Positions 1 to 9,101 are shown, numbered from the stretch's first letter. The stretch is 64,000 nt of DNA from an uncultured Alphaproteobacteria bacterium (GCA_937919435.1 CALFRR010000075.1:1-64000), one strand, 5' to 3'. A program made the numbers and translations. The notes: generated by a model from the sequence alone, not told the origin.

Positions 1-156
1 CTGATGGACGCCGCCTACGACGATCAGGTCTATGTCGACGACCGCACCATCGACAGCCACATCAAGCGGCTGCGGAAGAAGTTCAAGGCGGTCGACGACG
101 ACTTCGAGATGATCGAGACGCTCTACGGCGTCGGCTATCGCTTCAAGGAAATGTGA
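1..156 (+). CDS. chvI: ChvI-type response regulator, C-terminal end (5' partial)
   Basis: The reading frame is open from base 1 to a TGA at 154-156 and gives the last 51 residues of an OmpR/PhoB-type winged-helix DNA-binding domain. The recognition-helix and wing motif reads [11 protein letters not shown] followed by [11 protein letters not shown], which is the classic end of this family. The receiver domain lies outside the window. The gene is followed eight bases later by a ChvG-type sensor kinase, which supports naming it ChvI. That pair controls envelope, exopolysaccharide and acid responses in Rhizobiales. The family call is secure; the ChvI name rests on the neighbour. Confidence 0.9.
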   Translation: MMDAAYDDQVYVDDRTIDSHIKRLRKKFKAVDDDFEMIETLYGVGYRFKEM

Positions 157-163
157 CGGACGC

Positions 164-1963
164 GTGGACGCGACGGGCGACGATCTCGGCACTCAGACGG
201 CGCGGCGCCGGTCCCACCGGTGGGCGCGGACCCTGCGCTATGCGCTGCTGCGGCCGATGCGCGGCTTCGCCGCCACCGCCTTCTCGAGCCTCACCCGCCG
301 CATCGTCCTGCTCAACCTGTTCGGCCTCGTCACCCTGGTCGCCTCGGTCCTCTACCTCAACCAGTTCCGCGCCGGCCTGATCGACGCGCGGGTGGAGAGC
401 CTGGAGACCCAGGGCGAGATCATCGCCGCGGCGATCGCCGCCTCGGTGTCGTCCGATCCCAACAACGCCTCGATCGACCTCGAGGAGTTCCTGCGCGCCC
501 AGATCGGCGAAGATCGCCAGAAGGCCGAGGAGAAGCCGGACGACGAGCTCGCGCTGCTGGAGTTCCCGATCGATCCGATGCGGGTCGCGCCGATCCTCCG
601 GAAGCTGATCTCGCCGGCCAAGACCCCGGCCCGGGTCTGGGATCGCGACGGTTTCCTGGTCCTCGACAGCCGGGTGCTCTACCGGCGTGGCGATTTCGCG
701 CCGCGCGCCCCCGAGACGCCGACCGACTCTCCGCCGGCCGGAACCTTCCACCGGCTGATCGAAGTGGTGTCGAGCTGGCTCCGCGGCGGCCACGATCTGC
801 CGCTCGAGCGCGACCTCGGCATCGCCGCCGGCAAGGACTACCCGGAGGTCGCCGCGGCGCTCGGCGGCGAGACCACCCCGATCGTCCGGGTCAACGCCAC
901 CGGCGACATGATCGTCACCGTCGCGGTACCGATCCATCGCGGCCGCGCCGTCCTCGGGGCGTTGCAGCTCTCCACCCGCAGCGGCGACATCGACACCATC
1001 GTGCAGGCCGAGCGGATGGCGATCATCCGGGTCTTCCTGGTCGCCGCCGGGGTCATCGTGCTGCTGTCGATCCTGCTCGCCGGGACCATCGCCGCGCCGC
1101 TGCGCCGGCTGGCGGCGGCCGCCGACCGGGTCCGCCGGTCGGTCAAGGCGCGCGAGGAGATCCCCGAGTTCGCCGACCGGGCCGACGAGATCGGCCACCT
1201 GTCGCGGGCGCTCCGGGACATGACCAACGCCCTCTACAACCGGATGGACGCGATCGAGAGCTTCGCCGCGGACGTCTCGCACGAGCTGAAGAACCCGCTG
1301 ACCTCGCTCAGGAGTGCCGTCGAGACGCTGCCGCTGGCGAAGAACGACGTCTCGCGCGGCCGTCTGATGGAGGTCATCCAGCACGACGTCCGCCGGCTCG
1401 ACCGGCTGATCTCCGACATCTCCGACGCTTCCCGGCTCGACGCCGAGCTGGCGCGGGAGGATTCCGAGCCGATCGACGTCAAGGCCCTGGTCTCCGCCGT
1501 GGTCGCCCTGCAGAACGACCTCGCCGGGCGGCGTTCGCAGCGGGTGTCGCTGGAGGTCGAGCCGCTCGGCGCGCCGCATCTCGCCTTCGTGGTGATGGGC
1601 CACGACAGCCGCCTCGGCCAGGTGGTGACCAATCTCGTCGACAACGCTCGCTCCTTCTCGGCGGAAGGGGCCGAGGTCCGGGTACGCCTCGTCCGCGAGG
1701 GGCGCCGGGTGTCGATCGTCGTCGACGACGACGGCCCCGGAATCCGCGCCGACGCGGTGGAACGGATCTTCGAGCGGTTCTATACCGATCGTCCGGAGGG
1801 CGAGGGGTTCGGCAACAATTCGGGGCTCGGCCTCGCCATCTCCAAGCAGATCGTCGAGGCGCACGGCGGCACGATCACGGCGGGCAACCGTCTGGCACCG
1901 GACGGGGCGGTGCTCGGCGCCCGTTTCACCGTGACCTTGCCGGGGGGAGGTCCGATTGCCTGA
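164..1963 (+). CDS. chvG: ChvG sensor histidine kinase
   Basis: A 599-residue membrane sensor kinase. There is one membrane segment near residues 46-66, a periplasmic sensing region to about 285, a second membrane segment near 287-309, then a HAMP linker. The dimerisation box is VSHELKNPLTSL with phospho-acceptor His373. The N box (NLVDNA, 490-495) and the DDDGPGI and GLGLAIS glycine boxes follow. It should phosphorylate the ChvI regulator encoded just upstream. The start is a GTG eight bases after the chvI stop, and no better start preserves the N-terminal basic region. The 3' end overlaps hprK by eight bases, so chvI, chvG and hprK look co-transcribed, the usual alphaproteobacterial arrangement. 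Confidence 0.95.
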   Translation: MDATGDDLGTQTARRRSHRWARTLRYALLRPMRGFAATAFSSLTRRIVLLNLFGLVTLVASVLYLNQFRAGLIDARVESLETQGEIIAAAIAASVSSDPNNASIDLEEFLRAQIGEDRQKAEEKPDDELALLEFPIDPMRVAPILRKLISPAKTPARVWDRDGFLVLDSRVLYRRGDFAPRAPETPTDSPPAGTFHRLIEVVSSWLRGGHDLPLERDLGIAAGKDYPEVAAALGGETTPIVRVNATGDMIVTVAVPIHRGRAVLGALQLSTRSGDIDTIVQAERMAIIRVFLVAAGVIVLLSILLAGTIAAPLRRLAAAADRVRRSVKAREEIPEFADRADEIGHLSRALRDMTNALYNRMDAIESFAADVSHELKNPLTSLRSAVETLPLAKNDVSRGRLMEVIQHDVRRLDRLISDISDASRLDAELAREDSEPIDVKALVSAVVALQNDLAGRRSQRVSLEVEPLGAPHLAFVVMGHDSRLGQVVTNLVDNARSFSAEGAEVRVRLVREGRRVSIVVDDDGPGIRADAVERIFERFYTDRPEGEGFGNNSGLGLAISKQIVEAHGGTITAGNRLAPDGAVLGARFTVTLPGGGPIA

Positions 1964-2468
1964 TCACGCCGCGTCGCGACGGCCGCACACCGTTCACGCC
2001 ACCGCCGTCCTGGTCGGGCGCGACGCGATCCTGCTGCGCGGCCCCTCGGGGTCGGGGAAGTCGCGGATCGCGCTGGCGCTGGTCGCCGATGCGAACGCCC
2101 GCGGCGCCTTCGCCGCGATGATCGGCGACGACCGGGTGACGCTCACGCCGGTCGGCGACCGGCTGGTGGTGCGTCCGGCGCCGACGCTCGCCGGACGGGT
2201 CGAACTGCGCGGCGTCGGGATCCTGGAGGCCGACCACGAACCGGCCGGCGTCGTCGCACTGGTCGTCGATTTCGTCAGTGATCCGCCCGACCGAATCCCT
2301 GCATCGGAAGATCGGCACGAGATGGTCGAAGGTGTCGTCCTGCCCCGGCTCGAGTTGTGGCGCCAGGATCCGGCCGCCCTGCTCAAGGTCTCGGCGGCAC
2401 TCGACGAACTGGTGCGTGCCGCGCGGGGGGCTACACAATTCCGCGCACCCCCCGACAAAGGTACTTGA
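1956..2468 (+). CDS. hprK: HPr kinase/phosphorylase, short alphaproteobacterial form
   Basis: A 170-residue protein with a P-loop GPSGSGKS at residues 29-36 and the MIGDDRV active-site strand near 55-61. It phosphorylates a regulatory serine of HPr. At about half the length of the Firmicutes enzyme it lacks the N-terminal domain, as is normal for alphaproteobacterial HprK. The start is a TTG preceded by a very strong ribosome site (GGGGGGAGG at 1942-1950, five-base spacing), and it overlaps the end of chvG. Its substrate HPr is encoded about 600 bases downstream. It belongs to the PTS branch used for regulation rather than sugar import. Confidence 0.93.
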   Translation: MPDHAASRRPHTVHATAVLVGRDAILLRGPSGSGKSRIALALVADANARGAFAAMIGDDRVTLTPVGDRLVVRPAPTLAGRVELRGVGILEADHEPAGVVALVVDFVSDPPDRIPASEDRHEMVEGVVLPRLELWRQDPAALLKVSAALDELVRAARGATQFRAPPDKGT

Positions 2469-2580
2469 ACTTCGGCGCGGACCCGCCCATTTTTCGGCCG
2501 GCCGAGGGTGCGGGGCGCGAGCGGCTCCGGAGGGAGCATCGTCGGGGTGCTCGCCGCGATTCGTCGAAGGAGCGTTCTGG

Positions 2581-2979
2581 ATGATCGGTCTCGTCCTCGT
2601 GACCCACGGGGATCTCGCCAAGGAATTCGTCAAGGCGCTCGAGCACGTCGTCGGACGGCAGGAGCGAATCGCGACGATCTGCATCGGCCCGGAAGACGAC
2701 ATGGACGAACGGCGTCAGGAGATCCTCGACGCCGTCGCCTCGGTCAACGACGGGTCGGGCGTCGCCATCCTCACCGACATGTTCGGCGGGACCCCGTCGA
2801 ATCTGGCGATTTCGGTGATGAACGGCGGCTCCATCGAAGTGGTGGCGGGCATGAACCTGCCGCTGCTGGTCAAACTCGCCAAGGTGCGCTGCGAGCACGG
2901 ACTGCTCGAGGCGGTGATCGAGGCGAAGGAAGCCGGACGCAAGTACATCAACGTCGCCAGCCAGGTTCTCCAGGGGTGA
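2581..2979 (+). CDS. PTS EIIA component, mannose/fructose family
   Basis: 132 residues beginning MIGLVLVTHGDLAKEF. The active-site histidine is His9 in the LVTHG motif, and the conserved MFGGTPSNL segment is present. It takes phosphate from HPr. No EIIB, EIIC or EIID sugar permease is encoded nearby, so like its Rhizobiales relatives it is probably a regulatory phosphate sink or signal rather than part of a transporter. The start at the ATG is supported by GAAGGAG about nine bases upstream and by alignment of the N-terminal strand. The reading frame stays open far upstream, but that extension does not resemble the family. Confidence 0.93.
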   Translation: MIGLVLVTHGDLAKEFVKALEHVVGRQERIATICIGPEDDMDERRQEILDAVASVNDGSGVAILTDMFGGTPSNLAISVMNGGSIEVVAGMNLPLLVKLAKVRCEHGLLEAVIEAKEAGRKYINVASQVLQG

Positions 2980-3061
2980 CCGAGCGGTCGCGACGGCGCC
3001 GGAGCGGCGGAACATTCGCAGCGAATCGACGCGCTTCACGGCGCCGACCCGAGGGGACGAC

Positions 3062-3349
3062 ATGACCGATGACGCGGCGGGCGCCATCGTCCGCGATCTG
3101 CCGATCACCAACAAGCGGGGGCTTCATGCCCGGGCCTCGGCGAAATTCGTCCAGACGGTGGAGAGTTTCGCGGCCGAGATCGAAGTGACCAAGGACAACC
3201 AGACGGTCGGCGGCACCTCGATCATGGGGCTGATGATGCTGGCGGCGTCGATCGGCACGTCGATCCGGGTGAGTGCGCGCGGGCCGCAGGCGGCCGAAGC
3301 GATGGAAGCGATCGCCGCCCTCCTCGAAGCCAAGTTCTACGAGGAGTGA
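3062..3349 (+). CDS. ptsH: Phosphocarrier protein HPr
   Basis: 95 residues with the HPr signature. KRGLHARASAKF carries the PEP-dependent phosphorylation site His22. GGTSIMGLMML carries the regulatory Ser53, the equivalent of Ser46, which is the target of HprK. Both phosphorylation sites are intact, so kinase and substrate are encoded together. It completes the chvI-chvG-hprK-EIIA-ptsH unit. Enzyme I is not in the window. A GC-rich hairpin (3356-3376) follows the stop codon. Confidence 0.96.
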   Translation: MTDDAAGAIVRDLPITNKRGLHARASAKFVQTVESFAAEIEVTKDNQTVGGTSIMGLMMLAASIGTSIRVSARGPQAAEAMEAIAALLEAKFYEE

Positions 3350-3355
3350 GGTCCG

Positions 3356-3376
3356 GTCCGGCGCGCAGTGCCGGAC
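3356..3376 (+). terminator. Hairpin after ptsH
   Basis: GTCCGGC (3356-3362) pairs with GCCGGAC (3370-3376) around a seven-base loop, seven bases after the ptsH stop and between convergent genes. There is no U-tract, so intrinsic termination is uncertain. It may instead stabilise the 3' end. Confidence 0.35.
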
Positions 3377-3452
3377 GACATCGTCCGGTGGACGACTCGA
3401 GGACCGAACGCCTCGAGCGCGAGCGAGCGGCCGGGACTTCGCCGGACCAGCC

Positions 3453-4502
3453 TCATGCGGCGGGATCGGGCCGGCTCTCCCGCGGCGGCGCGGTCGACTC
3501 GCGCAGCACCAGCTCGACCCCGACGTTGATCCGGCGGACCGCCGAGCGTCCCTGCGCGATCCGTTCGATCAGCGTCTGCACCGCGATCCGTGCGAGGTCG
3601 CGGCGGTCTATTCTGACGGTGGTCAGCGGCGGCGTCGAATGGGCGCCGATCGCAAGGTCGTCGAACCCGACGACCGACAGGTCGCCCGGCACGTCGAGGC
3701 CGAGCGATTCGGCCGCCCGGACGGCGCCGAGGGCGACGATGTCGGCGACGCAGAACAGGGCGGTGACGCCGCGCCCCGGCCCGGCGAGGAAGCGTTCGAT
3801 GATCGGCCGGGCGTCGATGCTGATCATGTCCGGGTGGCCGACGTCGAGCAGATGGACCGCCGGATCGAAGCCGATCCCCGCTTCCTCGAGTGCGTCGCGG
3901 AAGCCGTCGAACCGGCGCTTCAACGATTCGCGGTGCGGGTGGGTGACGTGGGCGATCGAGCGGTGACCGAGGTCGAGGAGGTGTCGGGTCGCCGCCCAGC
4001 CGCCGAAGTGGTAGTCCGGCGACACGCTGGAGATGCGCATGTCGCGGTCCATGCCGTTGACGATCACCGCCGGGACGCCCGCCGCACAGACCCGGTCGAT
4101 GACGTCGCGCCGGTCGAGACCGACCAGAATCGCCGCCCCCGGCGGTGATCGCCACAGATCGACGGAGCCGTCGGCGAGGCTCGCCGAGGTGACGACGCTG
4201 ACCTCCGTCGGGATCCCCTCGGCCCCGGCCGCGTCGAGCGCCCCTTCGATGATCTCGTTGAAGAACGGATTGTTGGTGACGTAGCGGTCGAGCGTGACCA
4301 CGGTCAGCCGGTCGATCGCAGCGGAGGGGCGGCCGCTGCGGCCGCGATAGCCGAGTTCCTCGGCGATCCTCAGGACCTTCTCGCGGCTGGCGGCGCTGAC
4401 CCCGCCGCGGTTGTTGAGCACCTTCGACACCGCCGTGACCGAGACTCCGGCGGCGTCGGCCACGTCCTTCAGCGTCGGACCGAGCTTGTCCTCGATCTGC
4501 AT
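3453..4502 (-). CDS. LacI-family transcriptional regulator of the uronide module
   Basis: 349 residues. The N-terminal LacI helix-turn-helix (TLKDVADAAGVSVTAVSKVL, residues 10-29) is followed by a PBP1-like ligand domain ending with VGFDDLAIGAHSTPPLTTV. The reading frame is open further upstream, but the ATG at 4502 is preceded by GGGGGAAAGG and gives a normal LacI N-terminus, so it is preferred. It lies 95 bases downstream of the GH88 hydrolase gene on the same strand. It therefore most likely autoregulates the module by binding the GAAACTTTC-type boxes in the 5777-6005 divergent promoter. The effector is unknown, but an unsaturated or simple uronic acid is the natural guess. Confidence 0.9.
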   Translation of the reverse strand: MQIEDKLGPTLKDVADAAGVSVTAVSKVLNNRGGVSAASREKVLRIAEELGYRGRSGRPSAAIDRLTVVTLDRYVTNNPFFNEIIEGALDAAGAEGIPTEVSVVTSASLADGSVDLWRSPPGAAILVGLDRRDVIDRVCAAGVPAVIVNGMDRDMRISSVSPDYHFGGWAATRHLLDLGHRSIAHVTHPHRESLKRRFDGFRDALEEAGIGFDPAVHLLDVGHPDMISIDARPIIERFLAGPGRGVTALFCVADIVALGAVRAAESLGLDVPGDLSVVGFDDLAIGAHSTPPLTTVRIDRRDLARIAVQTLIERIAQGRSAVRRINVGVELVLRESTAPPRESRPDPAA

Positions 4503-4597
4503 CGACCTTTCCCCCGTCGTCGGTTCGGCGGCGAACCTACAGCAACCGTTCGCCGCTCCGCCAGGGCCGGAGGTGCCCGTGATCGGGGAAACCCGTC

Positions 4598-5776
4598 TCA
4601 CCAGAAGAAGCGCGTATGGCCGAGCGAGCGCATCAGCGCCTCCATGTAGTAGTAGTCGCCGTAGGGCAGCATCGCGTCGCGCTGGCCGGCGCGGACATGG
4701 GCGGCGCCGCGGGCGAGCAGGCCGAGCGCGCCGTCGACCCCGGTCACGTCGCAGGTCTCGATCAGGCCGTCGATCATCCTGTCTCCGAAGGCCCGCCATC
4801 CCTCCGCTTCGTCACCGTCGGTGACCGAAGCGAGCAGATGGAGGCCCGCGGCCGCGACCGCTCCGGCCGCGCTGTCGACGATGCGGCCGCCGTCGCTCGG
4901 GGCCGAGAAGTCCCAGACCGGCACCCGATCGTCGCCCATCAGCCGACGCAACGTCTCGGCGAGGCGGCGGGCGGTGTCGAGATGGGCGGGGTTGCCGGTG
5001 GCGGAGAAGACATGGGCGAAGCCGTGCAACAACCAGGCCTGACCGCGGGCCCAACAGCTGTCGTCGGCGTGGCCCTGATGGGTGCGCCCGCCGATCGGTG
5101 CGCCGGTCGCCGGGTCGAACAGGAAGGTGTGGAAGCTGGTGCCGTCGGCGCGCACCAGATGGCGGGCGCTGGTCGCGGCGTGCCGCTCCGCCACGTCGCG
5201 GAAGTCGGCGACCCCGGTCTCGGCGTGGGCCCAGTGGAGCAGCGCCAGATTCTGCATGGTGTCGGCGATCATCCGGCCGTTGACGTAGGCCGACCGGCCG
5301 GGGTCGGTCGGCGACGGGTTCCAGGCCTGGATGTAGCCGCCGTCGTCACGGAAGCGGGCGACCAGACCGTCGGCGGCGGCGAGCGCCATCGTCCTCGCCT
5401 CCGGATCGCCGGTCGCCAGCCAGTCGGCGACCGAATGCAGCGAGAACTGGAAGCCGAGATCGTGATCGCGGAAGCGGCGATGTTCGAGGATGTAGCGGAA
5501 CTCCGGCCGCCGCGCCCGGGCGGCGTCGCGGAACACCGGATCGCCGGTCAACTGATGGGCGAGCCAGAGCTGGCCGGAATGGAAACCGATCACCCAGTCG
5601 CCGCGGTCGCAGTAGTCCCAGGTCAGGTCGGGGCGGCCGATCTTCGGATTGCGCAGCCCGATCGTCGGCATCGCGTTGCGCAGGCGGTCGAGGCAGCGCT
5701 CCAGCGCGGCCTGATGACCGGGGGCGGGACGCGATACCACGCGGCGGGAAAAATAGGGGCTCACGGCGATGTCCAT
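4598..5776 (-). CDS. GH88 unsaturated glucuronyl hydrolase-like enzyme
   Basis: 392 residues of an alpha/alpha-barrel glycosidase of family GH88 (UGL). These enzymes split unsaturated uronic acid from oligosaccharides released by polysaccharide lyases. Visible signatures are HDLGF with Asp106, IADTMQNLALLHWA with Asp172 (the two positions matching the catalytic aspartates of Bacillus UGL), and DDSCWARGQAW. There is no signal peptide, so it is probably cytoplasmic, acting on imported oligosaccharide. The ATG at 5776 is preferred; 20 more in-frame residues upstream would run into the operator and promoter region. It is followed by the lacI-type gene and stands divergent to the TRAP transporter, which probably imports its substrate. 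Confidence 0.88.
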   Translation of the reverse strand: MDIAVSPYFSRRVVSRPAPGHQAALERCLDRLRNAMPTIGLRNPKIGRPDLTWDYCDRGDWVIGFHSGQLWLAHQLTGDPVFRDAARARRPEFRYILEHRRFRDHDLGFQFSLHSVADWLATGDPEARTMALAAADGLVARFRDDGGYIQAWNPSPTDPGRSAYVNGRMIADTMQNLALLHWAHAETGVADFRDVAERHAATSARHLVRADGTSFHTFLFDPATGAPIGGRTHQGHADDSCWARGQAWLLHGFAHVFSATGNPAHLDTARRLAETLRRLMGDDRVPVWDFSAPSDGGRIVDSAAGAVAAAGLHLLASVTDGDEAEGWRAFGDRMIDGLIETCDVTGVDGALGLLARGAAHVRAGQRDAMLPYGDYYYMEALMRSLGHTRFFW

Positions 5777-5803
5777 GGGTCGGTTCCGGGGAAGGATGGG
5801 TGA

Positions 5804-5849
5804 GAAACTTTCTATTGAAACAGAAACTTTCGTCAATATGGGAAGTTTC
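5804..5849. promoter_or_regulatory. Three-box operator array in the divergent uronide promoter
   Basis: Three boxes lie at near-regular spacing: GAAACTTTC at 5804-5812, GAAACTTTC at 5823-5831 and GGAAGTTTC at 5841-5849. Each has GAAA-N-TTTC-like dyad symmetry, and box starts are 19 and 18 bases apart. They sit between the start codons of the divergent GH88 and TRAP genes, inside an A/T-rich island in a GC-rich region. This is the expected place for sites bound by the LacI-family protein encoded in the same module. Confidence 0.65.
5809..5836 (-). promoter_or_regulatory. Candidate promoter for the GH88-lacI operon
   Basis: On the minus strand TTGACG (5836-5831) and TAGAAA (5814-5809) are separated by 16 bases. 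The first operator box overlaps the -10 element and the second fills the spacer, the geometry expected for repression. On the plus strand TTGAAA (5815-5820) with TATGGG 16 bases on is a weaker candidate for the TRAP genes. Confidence 0.5.
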
Positions 5850-6005
5850 GTATTCTTCGCGGCCCGTCACCGTGCTAATCACCCGACCGTGGCGATGGGG
5901 TTCGGTGCGGGCTGTCCCGCCGAGCGGTATCTGAGATCCTGCGCCACCGACCCGCCACGGGCCCCGCCCGCGCAAGACAAGAGACTGGAAGGTCTGGAGG
6001 AAATG

Positions 6006-6986
6006 ATGAAGAAGACGATTGCCGCGCTGATCGCGGCCGGTGCGCTCGTATCGATGACGTTCGGTGCGCAGGCCGCATCCTACAAATTCGCCGTCAACAT
6101 CGCCGACTCCGGAACCACCGCGAAAGCGCTCAAGGACTTCGCGGTGGCGGTCGAAAAGCGGACCGCCGGCCGGGTCACTTTCAAGCTGTTCTGGAACAGC
6201 GTGCTCGGCAGCCAGGAAGCCTACCTTCAGGGAGTTCAGAAGGGTGTGATCGACGCCGGGCTGGTCAACAGCGCGACGCTCGAGAACCTGATCCCTGCCT
6301 TCGGCGTCACCAATCTGCCCTACATGTTCCGGTCCGGCGACGAGTTCGGGAAGGTGATGGGGGATCCCAGGGTCAAGGCGCTGCTGTTCGACACCTCGGC
6401 CAAGCATCGCTTCGCCCCGATCGGCCATCTGAGCGCCGGCTTCCGCTCGATCTACGTCACCAAGCCGGTGGCCAGGGCGGAGGATCTCAAGGGCCTCAAG
6501 ATCCGCACCATGGAGTCGGAGACCTATTTCGAGATGCTGCGTCTGTTCGGCGCGGTGCCGACCCCGCTCTCCCGGTCGGAGCTGTTCGCCGGCCTGCAAC
6601 AGGGCGTGGTCGACGGCGCCGAGGGCGGGCTCGCCGGTCTCGTCGACGGCAAGCTCGGTGAGGTCGCCAAATGGGCTCTGGTCACCGATCAGACCCGGCT
6701 CACCGACTTCGCCGTCAGCAGCCTTCAGTTCCGCGACCGGGTCGGTCCGGACGATCTGAAGATCGTCTACGAGGAGTTCGACCGGGTCAGCGCCGAGACG
6801 CTCGCCGAGGCGGACAAGTACCAGGAAGACGGCGCCGAACGCGCGGCGAAGACGATGGGCGTGACCCTGGTCCGGCTCGACAAGACGCCTCTGATGAAGG
6901 CGGTCGAGCCGATGTACCAGAAGGCCCGTGCCGATGAGGCGCGCCGACCGCTCCTGGATCTCGTCTTCGAGATCGAGGGACGCTGA
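6006..6986 (+). CDS. TRAP transporter solute-binding protein, DctP family
   Basis: 326 residues. A Sec signal peptide runs to about residue 23 (ALVSMTFGAQA then ASYKF). The mature DctP fold includes GLKIRTMES, which carries the arginine that usually contacts the carboxylate of the ligand. It is a periplasmic receptor for an organic acid; beside a glucuronyl hydrolase the likely ligand is a uronic acid or unsaturated uronide. The ATG at 6006 is chosen because GGAGG (5996-6000) is five bases away; the adjacent ATG at 6003 is only two bases from it. The fused permease follows after 121 bases. Confidence 0.92.
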   Translation: MKKTIAALIAAGALVSMTFGAQAASYKFAVNIADSGTTAKALKDFAVAVEKRTAGRVTFKLFWNSVLGSQEAYLQGVQKGVIDAGLVNSATLENLIPAFGVTNLPYMFRSGDEFGKVMGDPRVKALLFDTSAKHRFAPIGHLSAGFRSIYVTKPVARAEDLKGLKIRTMESETYFEMLRLFGAVPTPLSRSELFAGLQQGVVDGAEGGLAGLVDGKLGEVAKWALVTDQTRLTDFAVSSLQFRDRVGPDDLKIVYEEFDRVSAETLAEADKYQEDGAERAAKTMGVTLVRLDKTPLMKAVEPMYQKARADEARRPLLDLVFEIEGR

Positions 6987-7107
6987 TCCCGACCCGGGCG
7001 GTGCGCCGTGCCGATCGCTCCGACGGCGCACCGCCTCTCGCTCTCTCGGCCCGATCGCCGGCGGTCCCTCCCGCCGCCGCTCCGTCCCCTCCGTTCGGAA
7101 AACGCCC

Positions 7108-9033
7108 ATGACCGTTCGCTCGACCTCCCCCGACTTCGGGACGGCCGTCCACCCGCTCGACGCCGGCCAACGTCTGCTGACCCTCGGCCTGCGGTATCTG
7201 CTGCTGGCGTTCCTCGCGGCGATGAGCGTGCTGATCATCGTCCAGGTCGCCGCCCGCTTCGTGTTCAACAGCCCGAGCGGCTTTTCCGAGGAATTGTTGC
7301 GCTATCTGCTGATCTGGTCGGGTGTGCTCGGCGGCGCCTACTGTTTCCTGGAGGGACGCCATCTCAATCTGCCGCTGATCGTCGACATGCTCGGCGAACG
7401 CGGCCAGGCCCGGCTGCGCGCCACCAACGCCGCGGTCACGCTGCTGTTCGGCGTGGTGATCTGCATCGGCGGCTGGCGGTCGTTGGTCGACAATGCGCTC
7501 ACCCTGTCGCCGATGCTGCGGGTGCCGGTCGGATCGCTGCAGAGCGTGGTGCTGCTCTCCGGCGTCGTCGTGGTCGTCTCCCAGGTGCTGGATCTCGCGC
7601 GGATGATCCGCGAAGACGTCCGCAATCGGGCGACGGTGGCCGGCGTCTTCGTGGTGATGGTGGCGGCGATCGCCCTGCTCGTCTTCGTCCGCGGCACCGA
7701 GACCTATGCCCGGATGATCGATCAGCATCTGATGATGGTGTCGCTCGGCGTACTGTTCGGCTGCTTCTTCCTGTTCCTGGGGCTCGGCACCGCCATTTCC
7801 GTCGGGCTGGCGCTGTCCGGCATCCTGACGCTCTCCCTGCAGATCGAGCCGGAATCGCTGTCGGCGACGGTCGGCGAGCAGATCTTCGGCGGGCTCGACA
7901 ACTTCGGCTTCCTGGCGCTGCCGTTCTTCGTACTGGCCGGCTCGATCATGAACCAGTGCGGCATCGCCCGCCGTCTGATCGACCTCGCCATGCTGCTCGG
8001 CCGGCGTATCCCCGGCAGCCTGTGGCAGACCAACGTCCTCGCCAACATGCTGTTCGGCTGCCTGTCGGGCTCCGGCGTCGCCGCCGCCACCGCGATCGGC
8101 AGCATCATCGCGCCGATCACCCGCGAGAAGAACTACGACATGGCGATCTCGACTGCGGTCAACGCGGCGTCGGCACCGACCGGCATGCTGATCCCGCCGA
8201 CCGGCGCCTTCATCGTCTATTCGCTGATCACCGGCGGCGGCGCCTCGATCGTCGCGCTGTTCCTCGCCGGCTACTTCCCCGGCATCGTCATGGGCGTGTC
8301 GGTGATGATCGTCGCCGCCTACTACGCCCGCAAACTCGGCTACGAGACCGACCGCACGCCGCTGGCCGCCTCCGAGGTGCGAGAGGTTCTGGTCCGCTCG
8401 CTGCCCAGCCTGATGCTGGTGGTCCTGGTCATCGGCGGCATCGTCGGCGGCGCCTTCACCGCCACCGAAGGCTCCGGCATCGCGGTGCTCTACAGCCTCG
8501 TCCTGGCGCTCGCCTACCGCAGTCTGACGCTGGAGAAGCTGGTCCGGGTCGGCACCGAGACGATGGTCTCGTCGAGCGTCATCCTGTTCCTGATCGCCTG
8601 TTCCGGGCTGATGAGCTGGTCGATGACCTTCGCCTCGATCCCCGACACCATCGGCGAGATCCTGACCGGGCTCAGCGACGACAAATACGTGATCCTGCTT
8701 CTGATCAACGTCGCCCTGCTGATCATCGGCACCTTCATGGACATGTCGCCGGCGATGCTGATCTTCACCCCGATCCTCTATCCGGTGGTGACCTCGATGG
8801 GGGTCCACCCGGTCCACTTCGGGGTGATCGTCGTCTACAACCTGTGCATGGGCATCGTCACCCCGCCGGTCGGCACCGTGCTGTTCGTCTCGTCGAGCAT
8901 CACCGGCGAGAAGATCACCAAGGTCATCCCGCCGCTGCTGCCGATCTTCGCGGTGCAGTTCGTCGGTCTGATGATCGTCACCTACTTCCCGGCCTTCAGT
9001 CTCGCGCTGCCGCGGCTGTTCGGGGTGCTGTGA
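7108..9033 (+). CDS. TRAP transporter fused DctQ-DctM permease
   Basis: 641 residues combining both membrane subunits of a TRAP transporter. The N-terminal part, to about residue 195, is DctQ-like (four-helix, FSEELLRYLLIW motif). The rest is a DctM-like large permease with many membrane segments and motifs such as LPFFVLAGSIMNQCG, SGSGVAAATAIGSI and GTFMDMSPAMLIFTP. It forms a sodium-driven symporter with the upstream binding protein. The ATG at 7108 gives a short cytoplasmic N-terminus before the first helix; upstream in-frame sequence does not resemble protein. The DUF2264 gene starts 68 bases downstream. Confidence 0.93.
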   Translation: MTVRSTSPDFGTAVHPLDAGQRLLTLGLRYLLLAFLAAMSVLIIVQVAARFVFNSPSGFSEELLRYLLIWSGVLGGAYCFLEGRHLNLPLIVDMLGERGQARLRATNAAVTLLFGVVICIGGWRSLVDNALTLSPMLRVPVGSLQSVVLLSGVVVVVSQVLDLARMIREDVRNRATVAGVFVVMVAAIALLVFVRGTETYARMIDQHLMMVSLGVLFGCFFLFLGLGTAISVGLALSGILTLSLQIEPESLSATVGEQIFGGLDNFGFLALPFFVLAGSIMNQCGIARRLIDLAMLLGRRIPGSLWQTNVLANMLFGCLSGSGVAAATAIGSIIAPITREKNYDMAISTAVNAASAPTGMLIPPTGAFIVYSLITGGGASIVALFLAGYFPGIVMGVSVMIVAAYYARKLGYETDRTPLAASEVREVLVRSLPSLMLVVLVIGGIVGGAFTATEGSGIAVLYSLVLALAYRSLTLEKLVRVGTETMVSSSVILFLIACSGLMSWSMTFASIPDTIGEILTGLSDDKYVILLLINVALLIIGTFMDMSPAMLIFTPILYPVVTSMGVHPVHFGVIVVYNLCMGIVTPPVGTVLFVSSSITGEKITKVIPPLLPIFAVQFVGLMIVTYFPAFSLALPRLFGVL

Positions 9034-9101
9034 TCGATCCGTCGTCCCGGACCGGCGGCCGCGCCGCCGGTCCGGACCCGTCCCGCGGAGGAGGCGGCAC
9101 C

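Noticed and set aside
7008..9101. N-terminal extension of the DUF2264 frame through the TRAP permease
   Set aside because: The frame is open upstream only by chance. The sequence is arginine/proline rich, overlaps the permease in another frame, and a strong ribosome site marks the start at 9102.
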